From the NCBI GenBank assembly GCA_051453625.1, contig JBOZIK010000001.1:193720219-193784218 (forward strand): a DNA stretch of 64,000 bases, written 5' to 3'. The stretch is from Welwitschia mirabilis. Taxonomy: Eukaryota; Gnetophyta; Gnetopsida; Welwitschiales. The notes under the pieces were generated by a model. It saw nothing but the letters and a program-made list of their open reading frames with translations, was not told the DNA's origin and ran no database searches. Position 1 is the first letter of the stretch. Every line of letters begins with the position of its first letter. Below, piece by piece: positions 44,931 to 57,095 of the stretch. The position numbers and the translations under genes were made by a program.

Positions 44931-46165
44931 TGGTAAATGTCTGTAAACACTTGAGTAAGCTTAGAGGTAATTGGATATGAGGTTTTGGCTAGTATTGCAC
45001 AAATCCATTAAGGATTGCAAAGTTGATGAAAGATGTTTATCATGTCAAAGACATCTAAGATGTATTAAACTTGAATGTAATCGTAGACATCCATCATCTT
45101 AAAGATGTCTATGCTAAATTCGACCTACAACTAATGATAGACATCTATCAAGTAAAAGACGTGTATGTTGCATGAATTGATGACATATGTCTATTAAGTA
45201 AAAGATATTTATGATAAATTAAAAATTGATAATAGAAGTTATATTATGTCAGCACAATAATGATGATAATTTATTCAATTTTTAGAGAATCACATAAGCT
45301 ATACACATTAGATTAATGCCATAGAATTAGATAAACATAAGTTTAAAGTTCTTAAAAATTATGGTAGTTTTACTATAGATGTATATCTATATGGAAGACA
45401 TCTATCTGAGAAAGGCATCTATTCCATTGTAGACATCTATCTTGAAAAATGATGTAATAGAAAAATAATCATTAGATGTCAAAAAATAGTTATTTATGTC
45501 CATTAGAAAACATTCAAATTTATCCTAATGCTCATCTCTTTAGATTAACTAACTAGAAAAATTTAGAAGTACAAAAGGCACAACAAAGAATTATTAGATA
45601 ATGATTAATTAGCATCATACATAAAACATCATTTCATGAAAACATAAAAGAATTATTAGATATATGTTTATGTCCATTAGAAAACATTCAAATTTATTCT
45701 AATGCTCATTTCATCATTTCAGGCTTGTTATTCCTTAACATTAAGTTATTAAGTTGTCATTGTTGGATTATCTTATTTGTATAATCTTTTTTTTAGTTTC
45801 AATAGTTTTTCTATCTACATATCTATCACTAGAACCCATTCCTTAGAGATTCCAAAGTGTAAGGGTTCCCTTGCAAGAATATGCTCTTTAAGATTTGATA
45901 AGTACTTTTGAAAACTTTTGGTTTATTATTTTATTGCAATTTCCAAAGGAAAGAAAGTGTTACCTTAAGAGGATAATTTCATTTTTATGTAAAATTGGTG
46001 ATTCTATAAAATCACTATTTATTGAAGGTTAAAGATATTCATAGGTATGAAGGGAAGCTACTCTCTATGTGTGGATGTATCTAGGTTGTAGTAAGATTTT
46101 AGTTTATGATTTTGTAATTGGTGTTAGTGAAAGTTTTATTAGCAAAACATATTTGCTCCCATAGT
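44931..46165 (+). repeat. 3' LTR of the copia element
   Basis: It aligns with 16480-17620. It has the same clusters of agatgtctat/gacatctatc. It also has its own 46-bp direct repeat, tgtccattagaaaacattca and onward, at about 45498 and 45670. It ends near tgctcccat, directly followed by a truncated minus-strand copia integrase. Confidence 0.8.
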
Positions 46166-47520
46166 CATGTACTTAAACATGAATTAGGTTACTTCACACA
46201 ATGTCCTCTTCTTTATTTTTGTTATACCCTTTTCTGATGAGGAGTATGGACCTACATATTATTATTATATATCTTTACTATTTAGTATCTCAATGGATAC
46301 CTTAATGTATATTCTTCACTGGTATTAATTTGTAGCTTATCTATCCTCATATCTTTTTAATTTTGTATAATCATGAAATACAAAAAATAATTCTTGACTT
46401 TTATGCCTCATGGAATATATACCTAACCTTCTACTTAAATAATTTTAGAGAAGTAATTAAATTATAACTACCTCTAAGTGTTACCAACTACATCAACATA
46501 TAAGTGATTTAAATCTAATGATTTAATAGCTCTCCATTTTGCAACTTTTGATATGCATTCTCATTTTCTTATGCTTTTAAAAATATTCATAATGTATAAT
46601 TGAAATATTTCATAGGAAAATTTCTTGGCATATCTGAAATTTATGACAAACATCTAATGGTGGTATAACCAAGTGTCTAATTCCTAAGATCGACATAAAA
46701 CATTTGTACATAAAACAACTAGCTATTAATGATAGATAATTAAAAAGACACTTTTTATCAATAACAAATGTAAAAAATTTATATTTTTTGGTTTAAAATC
46801 TTGCATTGAGATTTACCATTAATTTCTTCCACAATAATTGTATAACTAGAATAAACTAATTGTGTGGTAGAAAGTAAATCTTGTTTAATATTGAAATAAT
46901 AGAATACATCATTAATAATATAATTTTTAATATTTATTTTAATATTTGTTTTAACATTTCCTACATAAGAACAATCTTATCTTGTGGTGATTATGTACAA
47001 TGATGCTTAATTAGCTTCATAAATTTTAATAAATTTTAACCCTTATTAACTATGTGAAATACTCATAATTAATACACTAAAAAGTCAAGTCTTATGATTA
47101 TAATTAGAAATTGTAAGTTATTCCTTAAGGAAGAGTTTATTCAAATCTAAATCATGATTTACAATATCATTATTTACATAGCCATAATTGTCTTGTGTCA
47201 TATCCCTACCTTAAGATACTTTATTCTTTATCTTTTCAAATTAATTTAGCCTTTATACCTTTATTTTGGTTTTCATTATACTAATAGTTCTTAAGTACAT
47301 CATAAAATAACAATTATTGTTTCTTTAATATGTTATCAAATATACACATTTATGATCTCCTCATTCTATTTCTCTGTAACCTCCTTAATCTTATCCTCTA
47401 TTTGAAGAATGATACATAGTTACTCAATGTCATATTCAAATCCCAAGGATAAATACTTGTATTCTTGAAATTTTAATATGAATTATTTGCAACCTTGTCC
47501 TTGAAATTAGAACACATTTA
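46165..47520 (-). pseudogene. Older minus-strand copia fragment (protease-integrase), host of the SIRE-like element
   Basis: On the minus strand, NYIINDVFYYFNIKQDLLST near 46930-46870 and IIVEEINGKSQCKI near 46845-46800 match copia protease-linker wording (V-F-Y-V-P-x-L-K-Q-N-L-L-S). Further on, LDLNHLYVDVVGNT near 46520-46480 and SEEYTLRY near 46315-46290 match the L-I-H-x-D-x-x-G-P and G-G-E-Y-x-S blocks of integrase. VHTPHQKRV near 46245-46220 matches P-Y-T-P-Q-Q-N-G-V. The trace breaks off at the 3' LTR end, so the SIRE-like element probably landed here. Its continuation on the far side (below 16281) was not confirmed. Confidence 0.75.
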
Positions 47521-48950
47521 AAAGAAAGAAAACTCTTATAATTATAAGTAGTTTAAAAATAATACTAATAAAAATTACAAGTAATAATATATACATGTGT
47601 AAGTATATTCTTACTTTATTAGTTACTAAATAAATAATTAAAGCTATAACTGCATAAGTCCATGTAATGTAGAGAAAAATTACCTCAAATACTCTTCTGG
47701 ATATTTATCTAACCATCCATACCTCTCATAAAATTATTTCATTGGATTTTAAGGTAAACAACTTTAGCCTTAAAATAATTCCATTGGAATTTTATGACCT
47801 AGTTACATATTTTACCAATAAAGAATATTAAGAAAAGGGGGAAAACAAGATATCCAAAATCCAAATATAGGCTTATAAGAATGAACATCTAATTATATAT
47901 TAACTTAAATGAATATAGAAATAAGTACACCTAATAAATTCAAAATACAAACACAACCAAGATCATTCTATTTGTTTGAAGTTTTTCTTAATAGATGTCT
48001 TATGTAATTTCAAAGAGAAAATAAATAAAACATTTATAGAAAATGGAAATAATGTAGTTAATCTACATATCTACAAAGACAACAAATGTTAAAAAAAAAC
48101 ATTCTATTAATATTAGACTTAAAAGGAACATATCATGATCCACTTAGATTACTTCATGATTATCATACAAATCTAACGGTTGAAAATAATTTTTAATTAT
48201 ATTTCATTTACTTTTCATCTTAATTAAAAATCTTAATAGGATTAACTATTCACGAGAGTGAATCTTAATAAATTCTATTCACTTTATTAATCTTAGTCAT
48301 TACATTAGGGTATATTCAATAAATTTAAATGCACTTGATACCCAAGCAGACTATACTATATGATACTAGTTAAAACATATCATATAATTCTATATATGTC
48401 AATAGAACACACAAGATAATTATTTAAATTATATTGATTACAATTTTAATTAATCACAATGAATATTCTTTATTAAAATGTTTGGACATTTTTAGATTAG
48501 CTTAAGATTACTTATCTAAACGAACTCATAAATCATTAGTTCAATAAGCCTTGTAAAAGTTTTTAATCTTTATTTTTATGAATTTTATATAGTGAATTAC
48601 TATGGTAGGTTACCTCTTAGGAAAACATGATAAACACTATTTAAGGTATTTTATTTTATTTTATTAATTATAAAAAGTTGTCATTTTGGTTTAGGATTTG
48701 ATACCTCTACATAATCTTTTCAAAATAATTTTCGTTTCATTTTTATAAGTATCAGATCCTACATAGTAATGTTATATTAATGTTTAAAGACATTGAAAAT
48801 GCATAGTAACTATAAGATTAAGAATTCTAAGTAAAGGCTATTAGATATAGTTCATCTAAAAATAATTCCTATGACCAAATAGTGGAATTTCATAACTAAA
48901 GAGACACTCTTTAAAAGTAATAAAAGGAGTTTAATAACCTTTTACTACAT

Positions 48951-48966
48951 GATCCTCAAGTGGTAT
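48951..48966 (+). promoter_or_regulatory. Copia primer-site context, solitary
   Basis: Sixteen bases identical to the LTR end/primer junction of the SIRE-like element (gatcctcaagtggtat). The following bases match only loosely. Confidence 0.5.
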
Positions 48967-49384
48967 AAAACTACTATTATAATCTTTTATTTATCCATTG
49001 GCTATAGTCTATGCAAGGACTAGGATGAAAGTCTAATAAAAAGGTACATGTTGTGTAATAGTAAGATTTTAGGAAGGCATTCATAAAACTAAAAAAGGCT
49101 CATTTAATAAAGGTGTTCATAATTAGAAGAGATGATTAACACTCAACTAAATTTTTATCACCTAAATGTAGATTTGAAAAGAAATGATCTATAAAATATA
49201 AGCCTTAAACTTTAAGTTTAAAAAGTAATGTTACTAATTCTTTGAAAAATATGATTGCATTCATATTTTTAGATTGTATAAGGCTACTAGGTTTAAAATA
49301 GTTCCAAAGAAATAAATAGTACCATAGGGGATTTAGTAGATCTCTAAGAAGAATATGCTTCTAGCTTAGATGAAATTCTTTAAA

Positions 49385-49396
49385 TGGTATCAGAAC
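49385..49396 (+). promoter_or_regulatory. tRNA-Met primer-site-like motif, solitary
   Basis: tggtatcagaac differs from TGGTATCAGAGC at one position. It follows attctttaaa, as copia primer sites often follow an LTR end. No readable gag follows. Confidence 0.5.
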
Positions 49397-50689
49397 TTAG
49401 ACACAATTATTTTTTAACCCATAAAGTAATTAATGAAGCAATATCATAAACTATCTTCAATATTGTAGAAAGGGAAAATCATAGTTGTAAGTCCCACATA
49501 GAAAAGCGTTCTACCAATAGGTAGATCTTGATGAAGAAAATACCACAAAAATTATTATTATTTTATTAATACAAGAAATATTTAAATGCACGGTGCCTTT
49601 GATATTCATCAATTTTTTAAGTTTGAGCTATGCCATAATTTATCATAATTATTCTTAGTGTACATGTCTTCTAAAAGCATATGATAATATGTTTTTGTTT
49701 CATTAGGATAGAAAGGAGTGTCATATATCCATTGCATTGAGTTTAGAAGTAAAACATAATTATCTTAAACATGAACTACATTCAAAATATAAAAGTTTAT
49801 AATTTTTTTGTTTCTTCTTTATTATTATTTATTTTTTAAATGTAGTAGTTGAGCCATTATAAATCCATTGAAAGGTTTTTCATTAAATCTATGAAATTTT
49901 TTAAGAAAATATATGAAAGAGAGGTAACAGCCTTATTGAACCAATGATCTTTCAACTAAGATTTTGTAGAAGTAATTAAAGTTTCATTGAATAGTAACCA
50001 TCATGACATGACATCCTACAAGATAGAATAAGGGATAAAAAAGTTATTTTAAATAAGGTTTTTATAAATTAATTTCCATATAATGAAAACTCTTTTTAGG
50101 ATAATAGATTATTCAATTTTGACATCCAATAGATATATAAACTAGCTAATACAATAATTTAAATGGATATTTTTTAACTATTTAAAAATTTATTCATACC
50201 ATCATCTTATGGAGTCAAGAGAATTAGCTAACCACTTATCAAAAAGAAATATATCTTGAAGAAAAGAGTTAAAAATCCAAAAAAGCCTAAACCTTAATTT
50301 TTTGCCTTTCCCTCCTTTTTATGGATAAGTAACAATCCTTAATATAATTTCTTAGGTAAATAATAAATTCTTCATGTAACTTTATAAAATATATTTCTAT
50401 CATTATTAGTTAACCCAATGAAATCATAAAGCATATTTTCAAATCACTTTTAACTTAAAGCTGCAGGACCCTAAGACAAGAACAAATACATGTGAGTAGA
50501 AAATAAAATACTCTTGCATACTAAGTATTTCCTAATGGTTGTAATTTTTTTTAGCTTTTTATTTAGCTATTTAGAAGCTAATTTATGAGTAGTAAAGTTC
50601 CATAGTTGCTTAGAAGTCTCTTAAAAATAAAAACAAGTTTCAATGATTTTGAGAATAATAATGAGCAATCTTAGAGAGTGGGTGGTTAA

Positions 50690-51420
50690 TTAGATCTTGA
50701 AAATTCTCAATGAAAAACAAAGAGTCATTTTCAAAGTGCATCTTGATAAGCAACTTTAAAATTTCACAAATACAAATGTCATAAATGAAGTTATCTTTCT
50801 CATTATTTTAATTAGCATGATAAAACAACTATGCTATAATGGTAAGAATAAGAAAGCCAAAAAACATCCTTTTCTTATAAATCTTTCTATAGGAAATGTG
50901 GAATTAATACCTCTTATGTTATAACTCAAGAATTTATGTTTCAAAAAAAATATTTTATCATACAAATGAAAACATTCGTAAAACTCCACTTTTTCATGGA
51001 TGTGAAGATAAAGTTTCATTCAATTTTATTTTAAGTTTTCACATAATTAATTTTTAAAAAAAATATTTTAATGAGTATCCTATGCATAGGCTAAGCCTTC
51101 CTAAGGAGATATAAAATTATTAAGGATATATCTCCCCTTAACAAAACCACTATGCTTAATACAAATAATATCAGGTGGGATAGTGTTTAAATTTTTACCT
51201 AAACATTTAACTAAAATTTTATGAGAAACATTAATTAATTGATATTCAATTATAAATGAAACATAAATCACTTGATTTAGGGGAAAAATGAATAATGCTT
51301 TAATTATACTTTAAATCTAAGCTACCTTCATGTAAGGCAAGATACATTGAAGTAGTCTTTCCCCGTGATACCCTAATGGCTTTCGTAAAGTAACTTAGGA
51401 AAATTACACATTCTTAGATC
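50690..51420 (-). pseudogene. LINE reverse transcriptase remnant
   Basis: On the minus strand SGFVKGRYILNNFI near 51155-51113 matches the L1 RT motif Q-S-G-F-V-x-G-R-x-I-x-D-N-I. The 61-codon frame at 51019-50834 contains FPIERFIRKGCFLAFLF, matching R-G-I-R-Q-G-C-P-L-x-P-x-L-F. HFENDSLFFIENF near 50740-50700 stands at the F-A-D-D catalytic box (A-D-D changed to E-N-D). It is non-functional. Confidence 0.85.
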
Positions 51421-51499
51421 CTTACCATTAGCCATGTTAAACAAAGATACTTTTAAATCATCCTTTATACTATGTCTTCAAAATCTATTAATGGGCTTA

Positions 51500-52217
51500 T
51501 AAAACTTTATGAGAAAGAAAATCGACATGTTTCTTAAAGAGATGCTAATAAAAACCATTTGATTTGAAGATCTTAGTAAAATGCCTAAGTAAATAAATAA
51601 GGATGGTTTAATTAGTAGAGTTAAACAATCATTAAATTTAGGTTTGTTTAGTTGATAAGAAGCAAAACCTTTCTTAAGAAACTTGTAAAATTCTTAGAAT
51701 TAGCATCTTAAATGTTAAACTAAGAAATTCTTTTCTTAATAGTAGCATTTTAACAAAGTAGATTAGCTAGGAATTTTTTATAGTAATTTAAATAATTCTT
51801 AATTTCCAAAGACTACTTATGAAGATGATAATTAAAAGGATCTTCTTCTATAGTAATACAAACTGGTAACTTACACTATTGAGTATTTGAACATACTTAT
51901 CTTGATTTAGTAGCCATTTGTTTATCAACTTATTTAGAAAAGTTTTGGTTATGATACATAACACAAATCCACTATGCAATCCATCTAATTTTATGAGTTG
52001 AACAAAACTTTGTATTCCACAAAATATGCAAAATAATTTTGCTCCATTTAGTATTATATGCACTTTCATGCAATAAAAAGATAGAATAATGATTTTCCTT
52101 ATGGGAATGCCTAATTTGATAACAAGCATCCATTGTATACTTTAATAGAAGAATTTTAATTCCAAAAAAGATAGAATAAAGATAAAGCATACATAAGGTG
52201 TTGAATAATAGGATCAC
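51500..52217 (-). other. Open minus-strand frames between LINE endonuclease and RT
   Basis: Two overlapping frames, of 93 and 81 codons (52129-51848, 52217-51972), lie between the endonuclease and RT motifs, so at least one is likely part of ORF2. They overlap in different frames, and I could not match either to a motif. Confidence 0.4.
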
Positions 52218-52700
52218 AAATTAATAAAATGTTTGTTTAAGTATAGAAAACTACTTAAAGGTAATATTAATATTACAAGAGAAATGATTTTTTTAAGTGA
52301 GCCTTTAATCTTATCAAAAGAATTCTCCATCACACTAAAATATCTACTAATAATCAAAGGAACATTTATAAAAAAGTAGATTAACTCTAATCACATGGTA
52401 GTTATTTGAGAATTTCCATGTAAACCATAAATATAATAGATTCAAAAAATGTCATAAGGGGAAAAAGAGAATCACTTGGTTGCATGTGTTTCGAGAATTA
52501 TAATCATTTTCATTTACTCTAGAGTAATCATGTGGATGAAAAATAATAGAAGAACCACCTTTACTAATACAATGGTTTTTGGTAAACCCAACACTATTTT
52601 TAATAAAAACATTACCAAAAAAAATCATTTCTTCATCAAAGATTTTAACTTCTTATAATCATATATAATTATAAGTAAGAGGACATTGCAAAACGAAATT
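52200..52700 (-). pseudogene. LINE endonuclease remnant
   Basis: The clearest piece is NVPLIISRYFSVMENSFDKI near 52360-52300 on the minus strand, matching the apurinic-endonuclease-like block P-x-x-I-x-G-D-F-N-V-x-x-x-x-x-D-K. The G-D is lost. A Y-G-x-H-G-N-S-Q-I trace sits just upstream near 52420. Confidence 0.65.
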
Positions 52701-53239
52701 CTTAACTCTTCCTCTTCAAAAGCTATTATTAATCTCTTAAACATTATAATAACATACATATTAATGAGGACATAGGGAATGGGACCTTCATCCTATTAGA
52801 TAAATTAAACATGAGGTAGGAATTAAGGTCCATATAGTTTTCTTATAAAACCTAAAATTGATTAGAAGTCCGCATGCTATTCATTATAGATTCTATAATA
52901 AGAGAAGTGCTTCCATTAAAAAGCTTACCATTCTTTTAATGTTCATTAAGATTGAATCATTCACATGATTCTAGAATTTTTAAGTCTTCTATGCTTGACT
53001 TCTTATTATTTTTTAGAGCAACATTTGAAACAAGAATGTGTGCATTTAGTGGAAGTGGAAACTTTTTGAATGGAGAGTATTAATTCTTTCCTTGTTCTAG
53101 ATTAATAAGATTGGATAATTTTAGGTTTTAGTGCCATATGATTTTTATTGCCAAATGAATTATTTATTTAAAAATGAACATTAAAGAAGAACAACTTTAA
53201 GTTTTATTCTTATGAATTCTATTACTAGACTACTTCTGT

Positions 53240-53620
53240 TGTAAGAATAAGCAATTGTTAAAAAGATAACCTTCTCTATGGTAAACATTATAGAAATTTA
53301 GAAGATTAAATTAAATACCCTATTAGTAATTAGTAGCATAACCAACTTTAAGATACAAAAATTTCTTCATATTATTCAAATAGATATTGATGAAATACCT
53401 TGTTTTAGTTTTAAATGAGAGAGAAATGGTTTGAGTATAAATAACTGGTGTAAGAATCTCAATAATATTAGGCTTGAATTTCTTAAAAATAAAAGGAAAA
53501 TCTAGAAACTCCAAAAAATAAAATACATGATGGTGTTTTGAAACATTAACATAAAAATTTAGTTTCCATTATTTAACTCATAAAACATCATGATAATGAA
53601 CAAAAGTACTAAACAAAACA
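53240..53620 (-). pseudogene. LINE ORF1 C-terminal part
   Basis: A 63-codon minus-strand frame (53514-53323) ends LNNMKKFLYLKVGYATNY, where plant LINE ORF1 proteins have D-x-x-K-P-L-x-x-F-x-x-L-x-x-G. It is followed by N-L-L-N-F-Y-N-V-Y-H-R-E-G-Y-L-F-N-N-C near 53300-53250, a decayed form of the L-P-x-F-C-x-x-C-x-x-x-G-H-x-x-x-x-C knuckle. ORF1 normally binds LINE RNA. Confidence 0.65.
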
Positions 53621-56260
53621 AGTTGTTATATCATAAAGATTTTAGAGAAATTAACTAGTAAAGAATTTTTAGCAAAATATTTTATATGGAAGGATATTAT
53701 ATCATAACATGATAAGCCCAATTATTTTATTCTAAAAAAGATGTTGATCTTAAGAGACAATCTAATATTTACAAGAACATATATTACAAAGAAATATTGA
53801 TAACATGTTTTTAAAATAAATCGTTAGGTAAGATAAAATCAAAATTCATATCCACTATTCTTTCTTTAAAATTATATAATAATGTTTTTTAAGATCCATA
53901 TTTAATAATGTTTAGAATATTTGAATCCTTCATATAGAGGTTGAGGTTATTACAAAGTTCAAAAATCTTGCATCATTATACTTATAGAAAATACTCTGAT
54001 TAAAACTATCTATACTTCCTCTTAATAGAAAAGTTAGATGTTATATTGTATTATTTTATTTTTCTTTTTATTTCTCCAATAAGATCAAAATATTCTAATA
54101 AATAATATCATGACCGTATTTAATTACTTACCAGTTATAATTATCTAATATGGAAATGCTGCTAACAATCATTATATAATGAATAAAAAAGAGTTTAATT
54201 AATCATGCACACATAAAAACATGCCTCATTTTGTAATATATATGGTAATCCACCTAGTGGAACACAGATCCTTCATTAAGGAGATCATGATTTTCAACAT
54301 TTTAATAACTTGACTACTATACTATGAGGCTTTATGCATGACTAAAATCATTTGTTTAGGTGATTGTGATATCTATACTCCTAAAAGAAAGGTATAGTTA
54401 CTATAAATTTTAAGATTGACATCCCCATTCTTGTATGCCCTCTCCCAACTATAGTTAATCTATATAAAACGTTAAAATGACACACTTCCCTTCTTATACC
54501 TATTTTTTAGATGATAAAAAATAAGAGTTATATTATAGCTTATGTGGAACCATAATTGTAGTCATAATTTTTTAAGCACCCATATAACCTATTGTAATAC
54601 AAAATCTAACCTTTTAAAATTTCACTTGTACTTACATAAGTAAGATTTAAGATAATAAAGTATTAATTAGAAAATATTAAGATCAAAATTTGAGTTGTAA
54701 GAGCCTCTCTTACCATGCTTAATACTTATGCCCTACAAATCACCATGATTTGAAAAACACCATCGAATATAGTGGGTTAATAACCATTCATTAAAAAAGG
54801 ATACTCTAATATTCTACTCATGGAATATTCTTTAGTTATCATAGTTTTAAATCGACTCAAGTTTATCACCTAAAAATTAAAAATCTATGAATCATTATTT
54901 TAAAATACTAGCAACATGACCATACAAAAATTATGGGTTCATTAATTCAATGTAATAAGATCCATGACATGCTAAATTTAAATTCCCATTTCATGGATTC
55001 CTATCATAAGTCATATGTAAGAGGTTAAAACCCAAGATATTTAATTGAAAAAAAATAAGAGCCTATCAATTTAACTTTATGACACTAGTGCTTTAACCTT
55101 GTGCTAATTTCTTAGTCAATATATTACTAATGCTAAATAAGTCTAGGTATTGATATTATTGCTAATCTCTTATCAAATAAATATAGCGTTATCTTGCTCA
55201 ATCTATGACTCTAACTTAGCAAATATTCTAGCTTCCATAAATTNNNNNNNNNNTGTTACTGAAGAATTAGTAATAACCATTAACTTCTAGATGATAAGTG
55301 AGTGAGTAAATTAAGTTTAAGGTTTTACAATGGTTTTGCACATTATTAAAAACAATAAAAGACATACAAAAATGGCATTAAGTTAAATTCATAGGTATCA
55401 CATAAGGTATAAAATCAAAACCAAGATTCGTAAGTTTATCATAAAATTCACAAAACAAGATAGATATTAAAAGTTTTAATAAAATTCATAATATAAAATA
55501 GATTTATAGAGTTATCAAAAAATTTACACTAAATGCTATAGGAGTAGAAGAATAGGGTATACTTTTTTACTACTTGAATAAATAAATTGAAACAAAAGCC
55601 GTATTGTCTGTAAAACTCTACGAAATACATACAAGAACCAAAACTCTTATAAGAAATTTCAAAAATGAGTAAGGATAAAATGCATATACAATCATAATCT
55701 TAATTAGTTAAAACTCAAAATAAAATTTAGATTACATTTGGATTTTAACTCATAGCTAGCATTTTTCATCCAATGCTCCATGTTACTATTACTAATTCAT
55801 ATGTCATCAACTTAAAACAATTTAAACATTCATTGGTTAAAACTTGAATTAAAAACTTAATCAAACTTAATAACATGTAATAAACATGTAGTAGCATATA
55901 CAAACTATATAAATTTATTTAACAAGTTAGTCTAGATTTATTGAAAGATTATAACTACCTATTTTATATCTTACACACATTATGTTACATATAAATAAAA
56001 TAGAATGCTTTTCTTGGTGATCATAGATTCAATTTTGTTAACTAAAAATGGCACTAAAGAAACTTAAGCACTTCATGTTTAAAATTACAAAAATTAAAGA
56101 TTCTAATTCTAAGTCTATTTGTAATTGTATTTTTTTAGGTTTTATATTAATTAATTGCATCGAAATTGATTCATAATATATTCTATTTGAATCCTTTAAT
56201 ATTTATCAATGTTAATTATCTTTTTAAACCACATTAATACTACAGGAATTTTCATGGGTA
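53621..56260. other. No recognisable gene; AT-rich decayed DNA with a 10-N gap
   Basis: No domain was seen on either strand. The short N run is at 55244-55253. The composition is like the rest of the window. Confidence 0.5.
55244..55253. other. Assembly gap (10 N)
   Basis: Short run of N; the flanks are unrelated. Confidence 0.95.
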
Positions 56261-56995
56261 TTAAATCCCCTCATGCTCATTCCTATGCTGTCTCATCTAT
56301 ACTTTACAAACTTGATGGTCCATCATTGGTTAGAAAGGCCATTGATCTAGATTCTTTTGTAATCACCATGCTATTTTAATGGTGAGGAAATGATCTATAC
56401 ATTCTAAACTTCTTTTATCAGAGTATCGGTAATTGCCATGTTTAAAAGCTTTAAAATTTAACATTAATTTTTTGCTATCTAAATGTAATATTATAGTAAA
56501 ATTAGGCATATTTAGCACAAAGAAAAAATTATTTCTACTTATGATATTAATTGCATACAAAACCTAGTCGATGTTTATTTTAATAATAGAAAATCTAAAA
56601 CTCTTATTATGATTACGTGATAAAGATATTACTAGAAAATTGTGTACTTTAATTTGTTTAATTCATATTATTTGTACTACTATAAAGCATTTTTTCAAAT
56701 ATATTAATGAATGTCCATTTGTTACTTAAAAAAATACAAGAGAAAAAGAAAAAAAATTTGAAGGACAACATTCTATTAATAATTTGCTAAAGTTTTTATT
56801 TAAGTAAAGTAATACTTCTCAAACTTAGGATGGTACTAACAATATATCTAATTGGATTTTAAGAATATAGGTTGATGAGTTAAATAATTCTCTCCATAAG
56901 GCTTTCACAAATGTTGGTGCTGAAGTAAAATAACTTTGAACACTAGATATAGATAACTTACAGCCAAGAATTAAAATAGGGGGAAATTAGTTTTG
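56261..56995 (+). pseudogene. 3' end of an unidentified retroelement trace, with purine tract
   Basis: A plus-strand frame at about 56700-56990 reads KFEGQHSINNLLKFLF, then VDELNNSLHKAFTNVGAEVK, with only TAA/TAG stops. It ends at taaaatagggggaaatta (56971-56988), which looks like a polypurine tract. No domain was recognised. It may be the last ORF of an element whose LTR follows, but no LTR partner was found. Confidence 0.35.
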
Positions 56996-57095
56996 AGAAT
57001 TTATTATAAATAATTTCTTGGCATTATATTTAGTTGATACTATTTTTAATTTGAATTTTTCTAGCATGTAAGGACCTTAGAGGACTTGAATACAT

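Larger units (their letters stand above)
16361..46165 (+). mobile_element. SIRE-like Ty1/copia retrotransposon, about 30 kb because of nested insertions
   Basis: Related LTRs lie at about 16361-17622 and 44931-46165. Between them, in copia order, are a tRNA-Met-like primer site, gag, protease, integrase, RT and RNase H, followed by a long 3' coding trace typical of SIRE-type elements. Gag is cut by an LARD-like element (18363-29572) and the RT/RNase H junction by another insertion (34489-41880). Removing both restores continuous domain order. The protease/integrase part is present twice. All coding parts are broken. The clade assignment rests on wording of RT and on the extra 3' frame. Confidence 0.9.
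47521..50279. other. Unclassified AT-rich DNA with two primer-site-like motifs
   Basis: No protein domain was recognised. gatcctcaagtggtat at 48951-48966 repeats the copia LTR-end/primer context of 17631-17646. tggtatcagaac at 49385-49396 is a near-perfect tRNA-Met primer site (TGGTATCAGAGC). They suggest remnants of further LTR elements whose bodies are gone or too decayed to read. Confidence 0.45.
50280..53620 (-). mobile_element. L1-type LINE, minus strand, degenerate
   Basis: On the minus strand an ORF1 tail with a degraded zinc knuckle (53514-53250) is followed by an endonuclease trace (about 52700-52270) and an RT trace (about 51400-50690). This is the plant L1 order. Stops and frameshifts are many. 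The 3' end and poly-A tail were not located; a T-rich stretch near 49801-49850 could be its trace. Confidence 0.8.

Noticed and set aside
45030-45450. A CRISPR-like array because of the recurring agatgtct/agacatct motif
   Set aside because: Units are too short and irregular, occur in both orientations, and the context is a plant LTR.
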